A stretch of DNA of 64,000 bases from contig NC_039493.1 of assembly GCF_003590095.1 (NCBI RefSeq), positions 7,440,001-7,504,000 on the forward strand. The letters are read 5' to 3'. The stretch is from Trichoplusia ni (taxonomy: Eukaryota > Arthropoda > Insecta > Lepidoptera > Noctuidae). The notes under the pieces are model-generated. The model worked only from the letters and a program-made list of their open reading frames with translations, had not been told where the DNA came from and did not search any database. Positions 62,691-64,000 of the stretch are shown in pieces. A program made the translations under genes and the position numbers. Position 1 is the stretch's first letter. The number at the start of each line of letters is the position of its first letter.

Positions 62691-64000
62691 GTTACCTTCA
62701 TATTTGTAACTTTTCCCGTTGATTTAATAACTCACTTCACGATTTTGATACATTTATTGCAACGGCGAAGCCATGATGTCACCAGTGGATTTGACGAAGA
62801 TAAAATCCTAATTTGGATAGACGAAGCTGAGGGAGACTAGCTACAAGTCTGCTAGCCTCTGCGATGACTCGCCTACACTTCTCCTAATATTATTTTAGGA
62901 CTGGTCATCAACATATTCTCCATTCGATTAGCGATGTGGGTGGACCTGAATACTTTTATGTAGATACATATTCCTAAATGGACTTCTACATGTACCTAAC
63001 AGTGATTTGGTATTCTATCCTGTTAGATTTAATTAATTATACCTACTGTAGTAGTCAGACAACGAATATCATGTTTTAATATTGTAAAAAAGTCTGTAGA
63101 ACAAAATTAGGGCTCTTTGTATTTCTAAATTTTGTAACAAGCTCACCTTTTCCTAAAAATGCTTTAGCAAAACCAACGAAAAACCCGCATGCCAAGTTTT
63201 TTCAAGCTTAAACAAACATGCATACTGTTATTTCTTTGCCCACATTGTGTTGAATTTCCAAACTTTACATTTCGAGTCTTGCAGCATATGTATATATACA
63301 CGGTAGGATTGAGTGAAGTTTTCAGTAACTTTTAATAAATATTCTAACAATGTCAACCTAATAAAATATCTCAAAGTTACTGAGTTAAAGGTAGGAAAGC
63401 TTAACGTAACTGGCATGCAAGCATTTGTATGCGGATCTTTTACTGAAAAGTTATCCCATTATGTACCAGTCACTTTTGGTAAGAGTCATTATCATGAAGG
63501 TTGTAATGACACTATTCCTAAATATTTTGTACGAGAGTAGGATTCTAATGAAGAATAGTTTGCTTAGTTTTATATCATGGTTTGTATCATTAAGGAATAT
63601 AAATCAGGGATACATTGATTAGGTTAGTTTTCTTGCTACACTTCGATCTGTAAATTTAGCACAAGGGTTAAACAACTCTCGGATTAACGGAGATCTTACA
63701 ACATTTATAGCTTTCCACTAGGGGAAAATAGATTTAAAAAGTGAAAACAAAATGTAAAATTAATGCAAATAAGTTAAAAGACAAAGAACTTGTGAATTCT
63801 GTGTCTGACGTATTTGTAAAAAAGCAGACGACTTGTCTTCATTATAATGTATGCTGATTCATCTCCATAAATATTGCTTTGAGAATTTCATGGAAAATTA
63901 TAAGTGAGACGTCGACACCCGAAAATTTTTCTTCGTTCGCAGAACTAATCGTCGTGATTTTAATGATAATTAAAATGACGTATTGCATTCGTGTACTAAC

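Larger units (their letters stand above)
22329..64000 (+). other. probable Khc-73 intron 2, open at the window edge
   Basis: After exon 2 (phase 0) the next family segment should encode a PKxFAFDxCF-like stretch leading to the P-loop. I searched by eye and did not find it, so the remaining sequence is most simply one very large intron. It is AT-rich with chance-length ORFs. The features worth naming inside it are listed separately. Elsewhere in this interval I see nothing beyond scattered simple AT repeats. An overlooked short exon cannot be excluded. Confidence 0.5.

Noticed and set aside
1..64000. CRISPR array, operon, phage or other prokaryotic system
   Set aside because: The genes are intron-split animal genes. 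I saw no direct-repeat/spacer arrays and no gene clusters of bacterial type.

Overview
The window reads as AT-rich insect nuclear DNA, most probably from a lepidopteran and possibly a noctuid moth. The evidence is intron-split genes with GT-AG junctions, two confidently recognised animal genes, and SINE and retrotransposon tails of types common in moths. There is no sign of prokaryotic gene organisation. Almost all 60-120-codon reading frames here are what chance gives at this base composition, so I list few of them.

Region by region. Positions 1-12859 hold no gene that I can name. They contain three exon-like or ORF-like islands of unknown identity (about 323-450, 2318-2530 and 4935-5479). 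They also hold regulatory-looking sequence: a palindrome combining two E-boxes and a CRE at 4198-4230, three CRE-like octamers at exact 14-bp spacing at 7576-7611, and a perfect 30-bp hairpin at 10012-10076. Positions 12860-16520 carry a complete minus-strand gene of six coding exons and 281 residues for the proteasome regulator PI31 (PSMF1 family). Positions 16521-17285 are a short head-to-head intergenic region, probably a bidirectional promoter, with three small uORFs on the plus-strand side. From 17286 the plus strand carries the 5' end of a kinesin-3 motor gene of the Khc-73/KIF13 type. Coding exon 1 (17286-17340) and exon 2 (22240-22328) are clear.

From 22329 to 64000 I find no further kinesin exon, so this stretch of about 41.7 kb is probably intron 2. 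It contains a 190-bp perfect inverted repeat around a 316-bp spacer (25677-26372), a minus-strand ORF of unknown identity (26971-27336), a tRNA-derived SINE (39830-39978), a SINE with a 5S-rRNA-like head (51076-51438), two copies of a dispersed repeat beginning with a 'ctagctgttgc' motif, an exon-like segment with good splice sites at both ends (55182-55295), and a GC-rich CRE-containing island near the right edge (62560-62640).

PI31 acts on proteasome regulation and proteasome transport, and Khc-73 is a plus-end-directed microtubule motor. Their adjacency gives shared promoter space. Nothing in the sequence shows that they work in one pathway.
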